NCBI RefSeq assembly: GCF_026410385.1 | Contig: NZ_JAPMLT010000007.1 | Span: forward strand, 164,955 to 228,954 | Direction: 5' to 3' | Length of the DNA stretch: 64,000 nucleotides | Source of the DNA: Tumebacillus lacus | GTDB lineage: Bacteria; Bacillota; Bacilli; Tumebacillales; Tumebacillaceae | Part shown: positions 25,041 through 34,298 of the stretch, piece after piece | How positions within the stretch are numbered: position 1 is the stretch's first letter | Layout: each line of letters opens with the position of its first letter | Program-made: the position numbers and the translations under genes | The notes under the pieces: generated by a model | Told to the model about the DNA's origin: nothing | Databases searched by the model: none | The model's input: the letters and a program-made list of their open reading frames with translations, nothing else

Positions 25041-26564
25041 ATGATTGAACAGAGAATCCGCAACCGTGAGTTTATGGATAAATTGATGAGCGCTGAACAG
25101 GCGTCGACTTTGATAAAAGACGGGATGACCGTCGGCTTGAGCGGATTTACCCGTTCGGGCGATGCGAAAGTGGTGCCGCTGGCTTTGGCGGACCGCGTGA
25201 AAAAGAGCGGTGAGAAGTTGAAGATCAATCTGTTCACCGGCGCGTCGATTGGCGATGAGGTGGACGGGGTGTTGGCGGAGGCGGGATTGATCGCCAAGCG
25301 GCTGCCGTTCCAAAACGAGCGCAAGATGCGGGCCAAGATCAACACGGGCGAGATATTGTTTGTCGACCAGCATCTGTCGCATACGGCAGAGCAGGTGCGA
25401 AATGGATTTTTGTCGCCGATTGACGTGGCGATTTTGGAAGCGGTGGCGATCACGGAAGACGGCGGGATCGTGCCGTCGACGTCGGTGGGGAATTCTTCGA
25501 TTTTTGCGTCGCTGGCCAAGACGATCATAATAGAACTCAATGTCTTACAACCGGTCGGTTTGGAGGGGCTGCACGATATTTATGATCCGCAGATGCGGGG
25601 GCAACGCGATCCGATCCCGCTGAAGGCTGTCGATCAGCGCATCGGCACGACGTATATTCCGGTGGACCCGGCGAAAGTGGCGGCGGTCGTCGTGACAGAA
25701 AAGTCCGATCAGACGGCGGGGATCGTGCCGCCGGACGAGGAGACGCAGCGAATGGCCGGGCATCTGATCGAATTTTTCCAGCACGAGATCAAGCTGGGCC
25801 GTCTGCCGAACCACCTCGCGCCTTTGCAGTCGGGCATCGGTTCAGTGGCCAACGCGGTGTTGCACGGGTTTTTGAAGAGTGACGTGACCGATCTGGTCGT
25901 GTATTCGGAAGTGTTGCAAGACGCGGTGTTCGATCTGATGGATGCGGGCAAGGTGAAGTTTGCATCGGCGTGCTCGATCACGCTGTCGCCGGAGCGGGCG
26001 GAGGATGTGGTGCGCAACATCGACAAGTACCGGGATCGGATCGTATTGCGACCGCAGGAGATCTCCAATCACCCGGAGATCATCAGACGTCTCGGGTTGA
26101 TTGGGATCAATACGGCGATTGAGTGCGACATCTACGGCAACGTCAATTCGACGCATATCATGGGCACGAATATGATGAACGGGATTGGCGGCTCGGGTGA
26201 CTTTGCCCGCAATGCGTTGCTCGGAGTGTTTGTGACCAAGTCGACGGCGAAGGATGGAAAGATCTCCAGCATCGTGCCGTTTGCGTCGCATGTCGACCAC
26301 ACGGAGCACGACGTCGATCTGATCGTTACCGAACAAGGTCTTGCCGACCTGCGCGGGCTGGCTCCCCGCGAGCGGGCGAAGGTGATCATCGAAAACTGCG
26401 CTCATCCGATGTACAAAGACGCGCTGCTCGACTATTACCGTGAAGCCTGCAAGCGCGGCGGTCACACCCCGCACCTGCTGCAAGAGGCGCTGGCCTGGCA
26501 TGTCAGATACCAAGAGACGGGCACGATGCGTGAAGCGGTGTCTGTGAAGCAACGTGAGAAATAG
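25041..26564 (+). CDS. Acetyl-CoA hydrolase/transferase family (succinate or acetate CoA-transferase)
   Basis: 507 residues from ATG 25041, after GGGGAGG. The N-terminal half has the glycine-rich entry (KDGMTVGLSGFTRSGDAKVV) and VAILEAVAITEDGGIVPSTS. The C-terminal half has IECDIYGNVNSTHIMGTNMM followed by NGIGGSGDFARNA, the CoA-transferase class I signature with the catalytic Glu in this region. Family members move CoA between acetate, succinate or propionate, as in Cat1 or the acetate:succinyl-CoA enzyme. It has its own terminator. Confidence 0.88.
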   Translation: MIEQRIRNREFMDKLMSAEQASTLIKDGMTVGLSGFTRSGDAKVVPLALADRVKKSGEKLKINLFTGASIGDEVDGVLAEAGLIAKRLPFQNERKMRAKINTGEILFVDQHLSHTAEQVRNGFLSPIDVAILEAVAITEDGGIVPSTSVGNSSIFASLAKTIIIELNVLQPVGLEGLHDIYDPQMRGQRDPIPLKAVDQRIGTTYIPVDPAKVAAVVVTEKSDQTAGIVPPDEETQRMAGHLIEFFQHEIKLGRLPNHLAPLQSGIGSVANAVLHGFLKSDVTDLVVYSEVLQDAVFDLMDAGKVKFASACSITLSPERAEDVVRNIDKYRDRIVLRPQEISNHPEIIRRLGLIGINTAIECDIYGNVNSTHIMGTNMMNGIGGSGDFARNALLGVFVTKSTAKDGKISSIVPFASHVDHTEHDVDLIVTEQGLADLRGLAPRERAKVIIENCAHPMYKDALLDYYREACKRGGHTPHLLQEALAWHVRYQETGTMREAVSVKQREK

Positions 26565-26573
26565 GGAGCAAGG

Positions 26574-26607
26574 GAAGAAGTCCATCCAGACAGGGATGGG
26601 CTTCTTT
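26574..26607 (+). terminator. Terminator after the CoA-transferase gene
   Basis: GAAGAAGTCCATCC pairs with GGGATGGGCTTCTTT around a short loop. Confidence 0.7.
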
Positions 26608-26635
26608 GCTTTCCCGGAGTGTGTGCTCCGATACA

Positions 26636-26668
26636 TTGACTGTTTGTGAAGTAAATGTTATTTTACTT
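26636..26668 (+). promoter_or_regulatory. Promoter with operator-like palindrome before the monooxygenase gene
   Basis: TTGACT (26636-26641), a 17-bp spacer and TATTTT (26659-26664). AAGTAAA-N6-TTTACTT (26649-26668) is a perfect 7-bp inverted repeat covering the -10, a good place for a repressor. The cognate regulator is not encoded next door. Confidence 0.6.
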
Positions 26669-26704
26669 ATGTAGCGATTTGCTTTTTTAAAGGAGAGATC
26701 AGAT

Positions 26705-27736
26705 ATGCTAAAATTTAGTGTGCTCGATCAATCACCGGTCTGCACCGGCCGCACTCCGGCCGACGCCGTGCGGGAGACGGTGCAATTGGCGCAACACGCC
26801 GAAAAGATGGGCTATCAACGGTTCTGGCTGGCCGAACATCACAATATGACGATGCTGACCTCTTCCACCCCGGAAGTCCTGCTCGCTCACATCGCCGCGC
26901 AGACGTCGACGATTCGCGTGGGCTCGGGCGGGGTGTTGCTCTATCATTACAGTGCGCTGAAGGTCGCGGAGAATTTTAAAATGTTGCAAGCGCTGTATCC
27001 GGGTCGGATCGATCTTGGGATCGGCCGGGCACCGGGCGGCGACTATGCAACGTCGCTGGCCCTGCGCGAAGGCGAGCCGGCGGCGAACAACTTCCCGCAA
27101 AAGCTGCTCTCGTTGATCGGCTTCTTGCAGGACGAGATGCCGGCCGGACATCCGTATGCCAACATCGCGGCGATGCCGACCGATGTGCCGTTCCCGGAGC
27201 TGTGGTTGCTCGGCTCCAGCGATCAGAGCGCCTACTATGCGGCAGAGCTTGGCTCGGCCTATTCGTTCGCCCACTTCCTCGTCGGCGGTACGAACGGCAT
27301 CGCGGCGATGCGCGCGTATCAGGATCGGTTTAAACCGGGTCTGATCGACAAGCCGGAGAGCTCGCTCGGCATCTTTGTCATCTGCGCCGACACGGATGCG
27401 GAGGCGGAGCGGCTGGTGCAAAGCCGGATGTACTCGATGATGCGCCTCGAGAGCGGCAAAGGCGGTCCGGTGCCGTCTGTGGAAGAAGTGGCGGCGCAAC
27501 GCTTGTCCGACTACGAACGCGCTCACATGGCCCAAGTCCGCCAGCGTGCCATCGTCGGCGACAAGACCTCGGTGAAACAGCAGATCCTCGCGATGCAGAA
27601 AGACTACAACGTGGACGAGTTCCACGTGCTGACGGTCGTGCATGATTTTGAAGCGAAACTGCGCTCGTATGAGTTGCTGGCGGAGGCGTTTGATTTCAAA
27701 CCGGAACCCCAATTGGAAGCGGCAGCCCGTTCGTAA
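26705..27736 (+). CDS. LLM-class flavin-dependent oxidoreductase (luciferase-like)
   Basis: 343 residues; AAAGGAGAG precedes the ATG. It has the luciferase-like TIM barrel with LDQSPVCTGRTPADAVRETV, RFWLAEHHNM, IRVGSGGVLLYHYSALKVAE, and GRIDLGIGRAPGG. It is close to the YceB/YhbW-type subgroup. Such enzymes use reduced FMN to oxidise small organic molecules; the substrate is unknown. The palindrome in its promoter implies an inducible gene. Confidence 0.87.
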   Translation: MLKFSVLDQSPVCTGRTPADAVRETVQLAQHAEKMGYQRFWLAEHHNMTMLTSSTPEVLLAHIAAQTSTIRVGSGGVLLYHYSALKVAENFKMLQALYPGRIDLGIGRAPGGDYATSLALREGEPAANNFPQKLLSLIGFLQDEMPAGHPYANIAAMPTDVPFPELWLLGSSDQSAYYAAELGSAYSFAHFLVGGTNGIAAMRAYQDRFKPGLIDKPESSLGIFVICADTDAEAERLVQSRMYSMMRLESGKGGPVPSVEEVAAQRLSDYERAHMAQVRQRAIVGDKTSVKQQILAMQKDYNVDEFHVLTVVHDFEAKLRSYELLAEAFDFKPEPQLEAAARS

Positions 27737-27769
27737 ACGACGAGGACCTGCACAAACCGCATGGAACAG

Positions 27770-27811
27770 CATCACCGGCAGTCGCATTCCGCTGGCCGGT
27801 GGTGTTTTTTC
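27770..27811 (+). terminator. Terminator after the monooxygenase gene
   Basis: CATCACCGGC / GCCGGTGGTG (one wobble) with a 15-nt loop and six T. Confidence 0.75.
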
Positions 27812-27901
27812 CTGTTCAGGGGCATACAGTTCGAGAGGAATTGCCGGGTTAAGGACCGAATCTATTGCAAGAAAGCCTGATTTGATGGGGGGCGCAAAAA
27901 C

Positions 27902-28807
27902 GTGAATCGATTTTATTTGGGTGTGTGCTTGATCCTCCTCTCGTCTGTGGGCTTTGGGGTGATCCCGATCTTTGCCAAGTACGCCTATCAGGGCGGTGCC
28001 AACGTGGCGACGATCCTGTTTGTGCGCTTTGCGGTGGCCTCGTTAATCTTCTTCCTCTATCTGTGGTGGAGACGGCGATTGCGGGTCTCCTTGACGAAAA
28101 AGCAATGGGCGTCGCTGTTTGTGTTTGGCGGCGTGGTGTATGCGCTGATCTCGACGTGGTATTTTGAAGCGTTGCATTATATCTCCGGGTCGCTCGCGAC
28201 TCTGCTGTTGTACACGTATCCGCTGTTTGTGGTGGTGCTGAGCATCTGGTGGGAAAAGAGCGGGTTTTCCAAATCGACGCTGTCGGCCATTCTGCTGTCG
28301 CTGCTCGGACTCGCAGTGGTGCTCGGGACCAACTACGGGGAGATTCATTATTACGGCGTCTTTTTGGCGATGATCGCGTCGGTGGGGTACGCGGTGCATA
28401 TCGTGCTGATGAACCGGATGGTCAAGGCGATGCCGCCGTTGCTGACTTCGGCGTTTATGATGCTGTTTACGACGGTGACGCTGTTTGTGATTGCGCTTTG
28501 GACAGGGACGTTGGATTTTCAGTTTAACGGCGTCGCGTGGCTGTCGATCATCGGGCTGAGCTTTGCGTCGACGATCTTGTCGCTGCTGACTTTTTTTGTG
28601 GGGCTGGAGATGGTCGGGTCGACGAACGCTTCGATCCTGAGCATGATGGAGCCGCTGATCACCATCGTGCTGTCGGTGCTGATCCTCGGCGAGACGTTTA
28701 CCGGCGTGCAGATGATCGGCGCGGTGGTGGTGATCGCCGGAGCGGTAATCGTGGTGCGCAGCCAAGGTCGCAGTCAGGGAAAGGTCGAGATCAATCATTC
28801 GGCATAG
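27902..28807 (+). CDS. EamA/DMT family transporter
   Basis: 301 residues starting at GTG 27902 after GGGGGG. Ten hydrophobic helices form two EamA repeats: SSVGFGVIPIFAKYAYQGGA and later VVLGTNYGEIHYYGVFLAM. The C-terminal repeat ends ASILSMMEPLITIVLSVLILGE, typical of the drug/metabolite transporter family. The substrate is not predictable. It stands alone. Confidence 0.85.
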   Translation: MNRFYLGVCLILLSSVGFGVIPIFAKYAYQGGANVATILFVRFAVASLIFFLYLWWRRRLRVSLTKKQWASLFVFGGVVYALISTWYFEALHYISGSLATLLLYTYPLFVVVLSIWWEKSGFSKSTLSAILLSLLGLAVVLGTNYGEIHYYGVFLAMIASVGYAVHIVLMNRMVKAMPPLLTSAFMMLFTTVTLFVIALWTGTLDFQFNGVAWLSIIGLSFASTILSLLTFFVGLEMVGSTNASILSMMEPLITIVLSVLILGETFTGVQMIGAVVVIAGAVIVVRSQGRSQGKVEINHSA

Positions 28808-28832
28808 AAAAAATGGGATACGAGCAGTAACG

Positions 28833-28866
28833 CGCTGTCGACCGAGGTCGGCGGCGTCTTTTTATT
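28833..28866 (+). terminator. Terminator after the DMT gene
   Basis: CGCTGTCGAC pairs with GTCGGCGGCG (two wobbles), followed by TCTTTTTATTT. Confidence 0.6.
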
Positions 28867-28972
28867 TGGCAGGAGTTTACTTCTTGAAGTTTATCAGCGA
28901 GGGTGACAAAATAAAATTAACAAAGTTCGCTGTGCGACGCAGTGGTGAAATGGGTAAAGGAGAGTCTCGCGA

Positions 28973-29935
28973 ATGCCTAAGTTTGTGATGTTGGTCGGGT
29001 TGCCGGGCAGCGGCAAGTCGACGATCGCCCCGCTGGTGGCGGTGAAGGAAAAAGCGCTGCTGCTTTCGTCCGACAAGATGCGGCAGGAGTTGTTCGGCGA
29101 TGAAACTCATCAGGATGACAACGGGCTGTTGTTTGACCAATTGTATGCACGCGCCCGTCAGACCTTGAAGGAAGGCCGGTCGGTGGTGATCGACTCGACG
29201 AACATCTCGCAGAAGCGGCGGATGGGCGTGATCAAGCAGTTTGAACGGTATGTGCGCGAGGTATATTATCTTGCCACGCCCTACGAGGTCTGTCGGCAGC
29301 GAAACCAGGCTCGTGACCGCGTCGTGCCGGAAGCGGCGCTTTTGAAGATGTACAAATCGCTCCAGATCCCCGCTCTGTATGAGGGCTGGGATGAGATCCA
29401 TCTGATGCACCACGAGACACCGAGCGAGACGCCGTATGCGCCGTTTGGCGACGAGCAGGCCGGGTCGCATGACCGGCTGTTCGGGGAACTGGCGGAGTGG
29501 TCCGGGTATTTTCGGGCGATCCATGACATGGCGCAGGACACGCCGCATCACAGCTTTTCGGTCAGCCGTCACTCGTACCATGTGCTGGATCATCTGCGGG
29601 CCACGTACGAGGGGGAGGACCGGGAGCAGATGCTGTGGGCGGCCTTGTTGCACGATCTGGGCAAGAGCGTGTGCAAGGCATTTAAGCCGGGCAGCCGCTA
29701 TGCGCATTTTTACGGGCATGAAAATGTGTCGGCACAGATGACGGTGGAACTGCTGCGCAAGGCCGGGTATGATGACCTTTACATCTATGAAGTCGCGCAG
29801 GTCGTGCAATTGCATATGCGGCTGTTGCACAACCAAGGCAATGCCGATGCGAATGCGAAACTGAAAGCTCTCATCGGCAAAGAGATGTATCAAACATTGG
29901 AAATGTTCCGGAAAGCGGATGTCAGCGGGAAGTGA
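28973..29935 (+). CDS. P-loop kinase / HD-domain phosphohydrolase fusion
   Basis: 320 residues. Residues 1-150 are a zeta-toxin/polynucleotide-kinase-like P-loop domain: VGLPGSGKSTIAP, SSDKMRQELFGD, VVIDSTNISQKRR, and RNQARDRVVPEAAL (arginine lid). Residues 180-310 are an HD hydrolase with H.., LLHDLGKSVC and HFYGHENVSAQM. The HD part resembles those of tRNA-processing and nucleotide phosphohydrolases. The pairing recalls RNA end-healing enzymes, but the true substrate is unknown. It stands 77 bp before a purine permease gene. Confidence 0.82.
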   Translation: MPKFVMLVGLPGSGKSTIAPLVAVKEKALLLSSDKMRQELFGDETHQDDNGLLFDQLYARARQTLKEGRSVVIDSTNISQKRRMGVIKQFERYVREVYYLATPYEVCRQRNQARDRVVPEAALLKMYKSLQIPALYEGWDEIHLMHHETPSETPYAPFGDEQAGSHDRLFGELAEWSGYFRAIHDMAQDTPHHSFSVSRHSYHVLDHLRATYEGEDREQMLWAALLHDLGKSVCKAFKPGSRYAHFYGHENVSAQMTVELLRKAGYDDLYIYEVAQVVQLHMRLLHNQGNADANAKLKALIGKEMYQTLEMFRKADVSGK

Positions 29936-30012
29936 CCTGTGGTAGAATGACAATCGTGCATCGAAAGATGAAACGGGCGGGTTGAGGGGCTACTGGTAAA
30001 AGAGGAAGTCAT

Positions 30013-31305
30013 TTGCGCAAACATGTCCGGAAGCTCTTTGATTTGCAAGGGCACGGGTCTACGTTGAAGACGGAAGTGATGGCGGGTTTGGTCACGTTTT
30101 TTGCCACGGTCTATATCGTGGCGGTCAACGCGTCCATTCTCGCCGATGCGGGGATTCCGCTGGAGGCGGGCATCCTCGCGACGGTGCTGACCGCGTTTGT
30201 CGGCTGCCTGTTGATGGGGCTGTGGAGCAACGCGCCGCTGGTGCTCGTGCCTGGCATGGGGGTCAATGCGCTGTTCTCCTACACGCTCGTTCACGGGCTT
30301 GGCCTGTCGTGGCAGGAAGCGCTCGCGGCAGTCACCGTATCGGGGCTTTTGTTCACGGTGATCGCGTTCACGCGGCTGGCGAACGTGCTGTCGGAGGCGA
30401 TCCCGTCGTCGTTGAAAGAAGCGATCACAGTCGGCATCGGCCTGTTGCTTACGTTTATCGGCCTGCAGAAGAGTGGGTTGATCCAGCCGAGCGACTCGAC
30501 GCTGGTGGCGCTCGGAGACCTCAGTTCGACCGGGGTATGGCTGACGCTGCTCACGCTGTTGATCACGCTGGTGCTGTTTGTCCGCGGGGTGAAGGGCAAC
30601 TTCCTGATCTCGATGGTGATCGGGACGGTGCTCGCCCTGCTGGCAGGCAGCGTGTCGCCGGCAGGCATGGCGGGGAGCGGGTTTTCGTTGTCCTCCTATG
30701 CCGATGTGATCGGTGCAGTGTCGTTTGGCAGCGTCGGCACGGTCGTGTTTTGGGTCGCCGTGTATTCGATGACGATGGTCTTGGTGTTTGAGAACATCGG
30801 GCTCCTGCACGGGTTCCTCGGCGAGCGGCCGGAAAAGTTCCCCCGCGCGCTGCAGGCCAATGCGGTCTCGGCGCTGACGGCAGGTCTCTTTGGCACGTCG
30901 CCGACGGTGACGACCGTCGAGAGCGCGGCAGGCGTGGCGGCAGGCGGCAAGACGGGGATCACGGCGCTGACGACCGGCGTGCTGTTTTTGCTCACGCTCG
31001 GTCTGACTCCGCTGATCAAGCTGATCCCGAGCAGCGCCATCGTGCCGATTCTGTTTGTGATCGGCGGGCTGATGATTCAGAATGTGAAGAAGATCGACTT
31101 CGGGGACTTTACGGAAAGCTTCCCAGCCTTTCTGATCCTCGCTCTGATCCCGCTGACGTACTCTATCGTTGACGGGATGGCGTTCGGCTTTATCGTGTAT
31201 CCGCTGCTGAAGTTGGCGACGGGACGCGGGAAAGAAGTCTCGGGGCCGCTGTATGCGGTGTCGGGGTTGTTCTTGCTGTATTTTGTGTTGCATGCGTTGG
31301 GATAA
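30013..31305 (+). CDS. NCS2 family purine permease (adenine/guanine/hypoxanthine type)
   Basis: 430 residues from TTG 30013, preceded by AGAGGAAG. It is the AzgA/PbuG-like group: HGSTLKTEVMAGLVTFFATV, YIVAVNASILADAG, MGLWSNAPLVLVPGMGVNAL, and GTSPTVTTVESAAGVAAGGK. It imports purine bases with protons. No purine riboswitch is evident upstream. It is followed by a terminator. Confidence 0.88.
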   Translation: MRKHVRKLFDLQGHGSTLKTEVMAGLVTFFATVYIVAVNASILADAGIPLEAGILATVLTAFVGCLLMGLWSNAPLVLVPGMGVNALFSYTLVHGLGLSWQEALAAVTVSGLLFTVIAFTRLANVLSEAIPSSLKEAITVGIGLLLTFIGLQKSGLIQPSDSTLVALGDLSSTGVWLTLLTLLITLVLFVRGVKGNFLISMVIGTVLALLAGSVSPAGMAGSGFSLSSYADVIGAVSFGSVGTVVFWVAVYSMTMVLVFENIGLLHGFLGERPEKFPRALQANAVSALTAGLFGTSPTVTTVESAAGVAAGGKTGITALTTGVLFLLTLGLTPLIKLIPSSAIVPILFVIGGLMIQNVKKIDFGDFTESFPAFLILALIPLTYSIVDGMAFGFIVYPLLKLATGRGKEVSGPLYAVSGLFLLYFVLHALG

Positions 31306-31309
31306 AGGA

Positions 31310-31351
31310 AAAAGACCGGTCACGCCAGGAAAGCGGCGTACCGGTCTTTTT
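31310..31351. terminator. Bidirectional terminator
   Basis: AAAAGACCGGT / ACCGGTCTTTT with a 19-nt loop between convergent genes. Confidence 0.8.
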
Positions 31352-31991
31352 ACGCGTGCAGAGGCACGGCTTTGCGGGAACGTCCGCGACGGATGATCCA
31401 CTCGGCAAAGGTCAGATTGCCGACCCAGCAGATCCAGATGGCGAACTGGTAGGCGGTGATGTGGTCGAGACCGATCACGGTGTCGCCGATCATCAGCCAG
31501 ATATGCAGTGTGGTGTTGGCGAGCGACAGGGCGTAGCTGCGGATCATCCACGCGTGGTGACCGCTGTAGTCGCGGAGCTTGATCATCGTGACCGAGCGCC
31601 AGGTGGCGGCAAACCAGATCGTGCTAAGTAGGAGGAAGCCGATGATCGAGACGACCCCGCCGTCCGCATAGAAGCTCAGATACAGGGCGGTGAGAGCGGC
31701 GATCAGGACGGCCAGCACGTAGATTGTGCCGTTGCGGCGATGCCAGCCGGGTGATTTGACCCGCAGCTTCTGAGAAAATCCAAACGGGCCGGTCAACACG
31801 GCGACGGAGGCGGCAACGATATGCGTGTAGAGGACGGGGAGCCAGATCTCGGTTTGGACCCCTGTCCAGTCTTTTTGGGCGATGATTTTGGTGTCATGAA
31901 CATCGAGCACGAGGTTGGACGTCAAAGTGTGACCGATCCAGCCTGCTGCCAGCAGAAAAAGCAAGATGAGCGAGAGATTGCGAGTGCGCAT
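31350..31991 (-). CDS. DUF2306-type membrane protein
   Basis: 213 residues from ATG 31991 (AAGGGAG upstream); the open frame extends much further but without coding character. Six helices, with VLYTHIVAASVAVLTGPFGFSQ and SPGWHRRNGTIYVLAVLIAA, SGHHAWMIRSYALSLANTTL, the conserved His pattern of DUF2306. The function is unknown; it may bind a metal or heme through these His (inference). Confidence 0.75.
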   Translation of the reverse strand: MRTRNLSLILLFLLAAGWIGHTLTSNLVLDVHDTKIIAQKDWTGVQTEIWLPVLYTHIVAASVAVLTGPFGFSQKLRVKSPGWHRRNGTIYVLAVLIAALTALYLSFYADGGVVSIIGFLLLSTIWFAATWRSVTMIKLRDYSGHHAWMIRSYALSLANTTLHIWLMIGDTVIGLDHITAYQFAIWICWVGNLTFAEWIIRRGRSRKAVPLHA

Positions 31992-32127
31992 AAACGGGTG
32001 ACTCCCTTCTGTACGAGACTGATTATACACAACAACGCGCACGAGGTGAAAGAGGGAATGAATGTGGGGCAGATCGTGATCGATTTGGCGGGCTCTCACA
32101 TAGGGTAGTATCACAAGGGGGGAGTCG

Positions 32128-32313
32128 ATGGTCGAACGAGATAAGGGGCAAGAGCTGGAACAGCGGGTCAACCGGCTGGAGAAGGAACTGGATGAAATCA
32201 GGAGGAGTCTGAGCGGCGGCGGTTTTGTCACCGAGTTTTTGACCGGTTTTTTCGCGGTGTTGATCGTGATGCTGGGACTGCTTTTTGTCTATAAGTTGGC
32301 GTACGGGATCTAG
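32128..32313 (+). CDS. Small coiled-coil membrane protein
   Basis: 61 residues; AAGGGGGGAG precedes the ATG. Residues 5-30 are charged and coiled (ELEQRVNRLEKELDEIRRSL) and residues 33-58 form one hydrophobic helix. It probably oligomerises at the membrane. No function is known. It lies 42 bp before psuK and may be cotranscribed. Confidence 0.6.
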   Translation: MVERDKGQELEQRVNRLEKELDEIRRSLSGGGFVTEFLTGFFAVLIVMLGLLFVYKLAYGI

Positions 32314-32355
32314 GCGGGTACAATGGAAGGGGTTGAGGAAAAAGGAGGTTCCTGC

Positions 32356-33291
32356 ATGCGGGATGGGGTATTGTGCGTCGGAGCGGCCCATGTGGACCGC
32401 AAGGCGTATGCGCAGACAGACGTGAGGCTGAAGACTTCGATCCCGGTTCGCTCGGAGACGGGACTGGGCGGAGTGGCGCGAAATGTGGCGGAGAATCTGG
32501 TGCGGCTCGGAACGCCTGTTGCGCTGATCTCCCGCATCGGCGGTGATGCGGAGGGCGACCGGGTGCGTCGGGAGATGGCGGCGCTCGGGATCGATCTCGC
32601 CGGACTGACGACGTCGGACGTGCGGTCGACCGCTTCCTATACGGCGGTGCTGGAGGCGGGCGGCGAACTGGTGGTCGGGCTCGCCGACATGGAGATCTAT
32701 GAGGAACTGACGCCGGAGCGAGTCGATGCGCTGCCGGATGAACGGCTGGCGCGACCGATATGGTTTCTCGATACGAATCTGTCCGCCGCCACGCTGGAAC
32801 GGCTGGCCGGACGGGCAGCGGTGGGACAACTGCTGACAGCCGATCCGGTGTCGGTGCCCAAAGCGAGCCGGTTGTTGCCGATCCTCGGGCGGATCGATGT
32901 GCTGTTTCCCAGCCGCGAGGAGGCGGAGTTGCTCAGCGGACTGGCGATCCGCACGCCGGCGGAGGCGCAGCGGGCGGCCGAGCAGATCGCCAAGCTCGGC
33001 GTGGGTCAGGTAATCATCACGCTGGGCTCGTGCGGGGTCTGTGCGGCCGGAAAATGGCTGAACGGCCAAGAGTCGGCGTTGACCGCCAACGTTCGCGATG
33101 TGACAGGAGCCGGAGACGCGTTGATCGCCGGGTATCTGCACGGGCTCGCCGGCGGGCAGAGTGCGCTGGACGCGATCCGTCTGGGCATCGCGGCGGCGAC
33201 GCTGACGGTGGAGCATGCGGCGACGGTGCACCCGGAGATGGGGCCGGAATTGATCCGGCAAAAGATGGAACATTGGACAAAAGGAGTTTGA
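32356..33291 (+). CDS. psuK: Pseudouridine kinase (PfkB family)
   Basis: 311 residues from ATG 32356 after AAAGGAGG. It is a ribokinase fold with GGVARNVAENLVRLGTPVAL near the start, ISRIGGDAEGDRVRREMAAL, and VRDVTGAGDALIAGYLHG (catalytic Asp and anion hole). It phosphorylates pseudouridine to pseudouridine 5'-phosphate. The adjacent glycosidase gene makes this assignment firm. Confidence 0.88.
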   Translation: MRDGVLCVGAAHVDRKAYAQTDVRLKTSIPVRSETGLGGVARNVAENLVRLGTPVALISRIGGDAEGDRVRREMAALGIDLAGLTTSDVRSTASYTAVLEAGGELVVGLADMEIYEELTPERVDALPDERLARPIWFLDTNLSAATLERLAGRAAVGQLLTADPVSVPKASRLLPILGRIDVLFPSREEAELLSGLAIRTPAEAQRAAEQIAKLGVGQVIITLGSCGVCAAGKWLNGQESALTANVRDVTGAGDALIAGYLHGLAGGQSALDAIRLGIAAATLTVEHAATVHPEMGPELIRQKMEHWTKGV

Positions 33292-33297
33292 CGCAGC

Positions 33298-34212
33298 ATG
33301 AAATCGTACTTGGAACTGCACCCGGAAGTGGAACAAGCGTTGCAAGAGGGGAGGCCTGTCGTCGCGCTCGAATCGACGATCATCTCGCACGGGATGCCGT
33401 ATCCGGAAAACGTGCAGACCGCTCGTGAGGTGGAAGCGATCATCCGCGAGCAAGGCGCGGTCCCGGCGACGATCGGGATCATGAACGGCAAGATCAAGAT
33501 CGGGCTGAGCGACGAGGAGTTGGAGGCGTTCGGCAGCTCGAAGGACGTGATGAAAGTCAGCCGACGGGACCTGCCCTATGTGGTCTCGCAACAGAAAAAC
33601 GGAGCGACGACGGTCGCGGCGACGATGATTGGCGCCCAGTTGGCCGGCATCTCTGTCTTTGTCACCGGCGGGCTGGGCGGTGTGCACCGCGAAGGGGAAG
33701 TGACGATGGATATCTCCGCCGACCTGACCGAACTGGCGCAGACCAGCGTCGCTGTCGTCTGTGCCGGAGCCAAGTCGATCCTCGACATCGGCCGCACGCT
33801 GGAATACTTGGAGACGCAAGGCGTGCCGGTGATCGGGTATCGCACCGATGATTTCCCGGCTTTCTATACCCGCAAAAGCGGCTACGGCGTCGATTGCCGC
33901 CTCGACTCGCCGGAAGAGACGGCCGCACTGCTCAAAGCCAAATGGGACCTCGGCCTCGCAGGCGGCCTCGTGATCGCCAACCCGGTGCCGGAAGCGGACG
34001 CCCTCGACGAGCAGGAGATGGAAGCGAACATCGAGCGCGCGCTGAGCGAAGCGAAACAGCTCGGGATCAAAGGGAAGGACGTCACCCCGTTCCTGCTCGG
34101 CAAGATGAAGGAGATCACGCAAGGCAGAAGCCTCGTCACCAACATCGCACTGGTCAAACACAACGCGCTCGTTGGCGCGCAGATCGCCAAGGAATATGCG
34201 CGATTGAAATAA
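33298..34212 (+). CDS. psuG: Pseudouridine-5'-phosphate glycosidase
   Basis: 304 residues, close to family length. Marks are [59 protein letters not shown], and [15 protein letters not shown]. It splits pseudouridine 5'-phosphate into uracil and ribose 5-phosphate, reversing C-C bond formation. The start is 7 bp after psuK, with AAAGGAG inside the end of psuK. Together they salvage pseudouridine from RNA turnover. Confidence 0.93.
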   Translation: MKSYLELHPEVEQALQEGRPVVALESTIISHGMPYPENVQTAREVEAIIREQGAVPATIGIMNGKIKIGLSDEELEAFGSSKDVMKVSRRDLPYVVSQQKNGATTVAATMIGAQLAGISVFVTGGLGGVHREGEVTMDISADLTELAQTSVAVVCAGAKSILDIGRTLEYLETQGVPVIGYRTDDFPAFYTRKSGYGVDCRLDSPEETAALLKAKWDLGLAGGLVIANPVPEADALDEQEMEANIERALSEAKQLGIKGKDVTPFLLGKMKEITQGRSLVTNIALVKHNALVGAQIAKEYARLK

Positions 34213-34222
34213 GGAAGAGCCC

Positions 34223-34258
34223 CCTCCGCGAATCGGGTACGATGCGCGGAGGTTTTTT
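34223..34258 (+). terminator. Terminator of the psuK-psuG operon
   Basis: CCTCCGCG / CGCGGAGG with a 14-nt loop, followed by six T. Confidence 0.8.
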
Positions 34259-34298
34259 ATGGTAAACTGGGGATAAAGACATCGACGGGGGTGCTGAG

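Noticed and set aside
29936..30012. Purine riboswitch before the NCS2 permease
   Set aside because: Only 77 bp are available and the conserved junction and loop sequences are missing.
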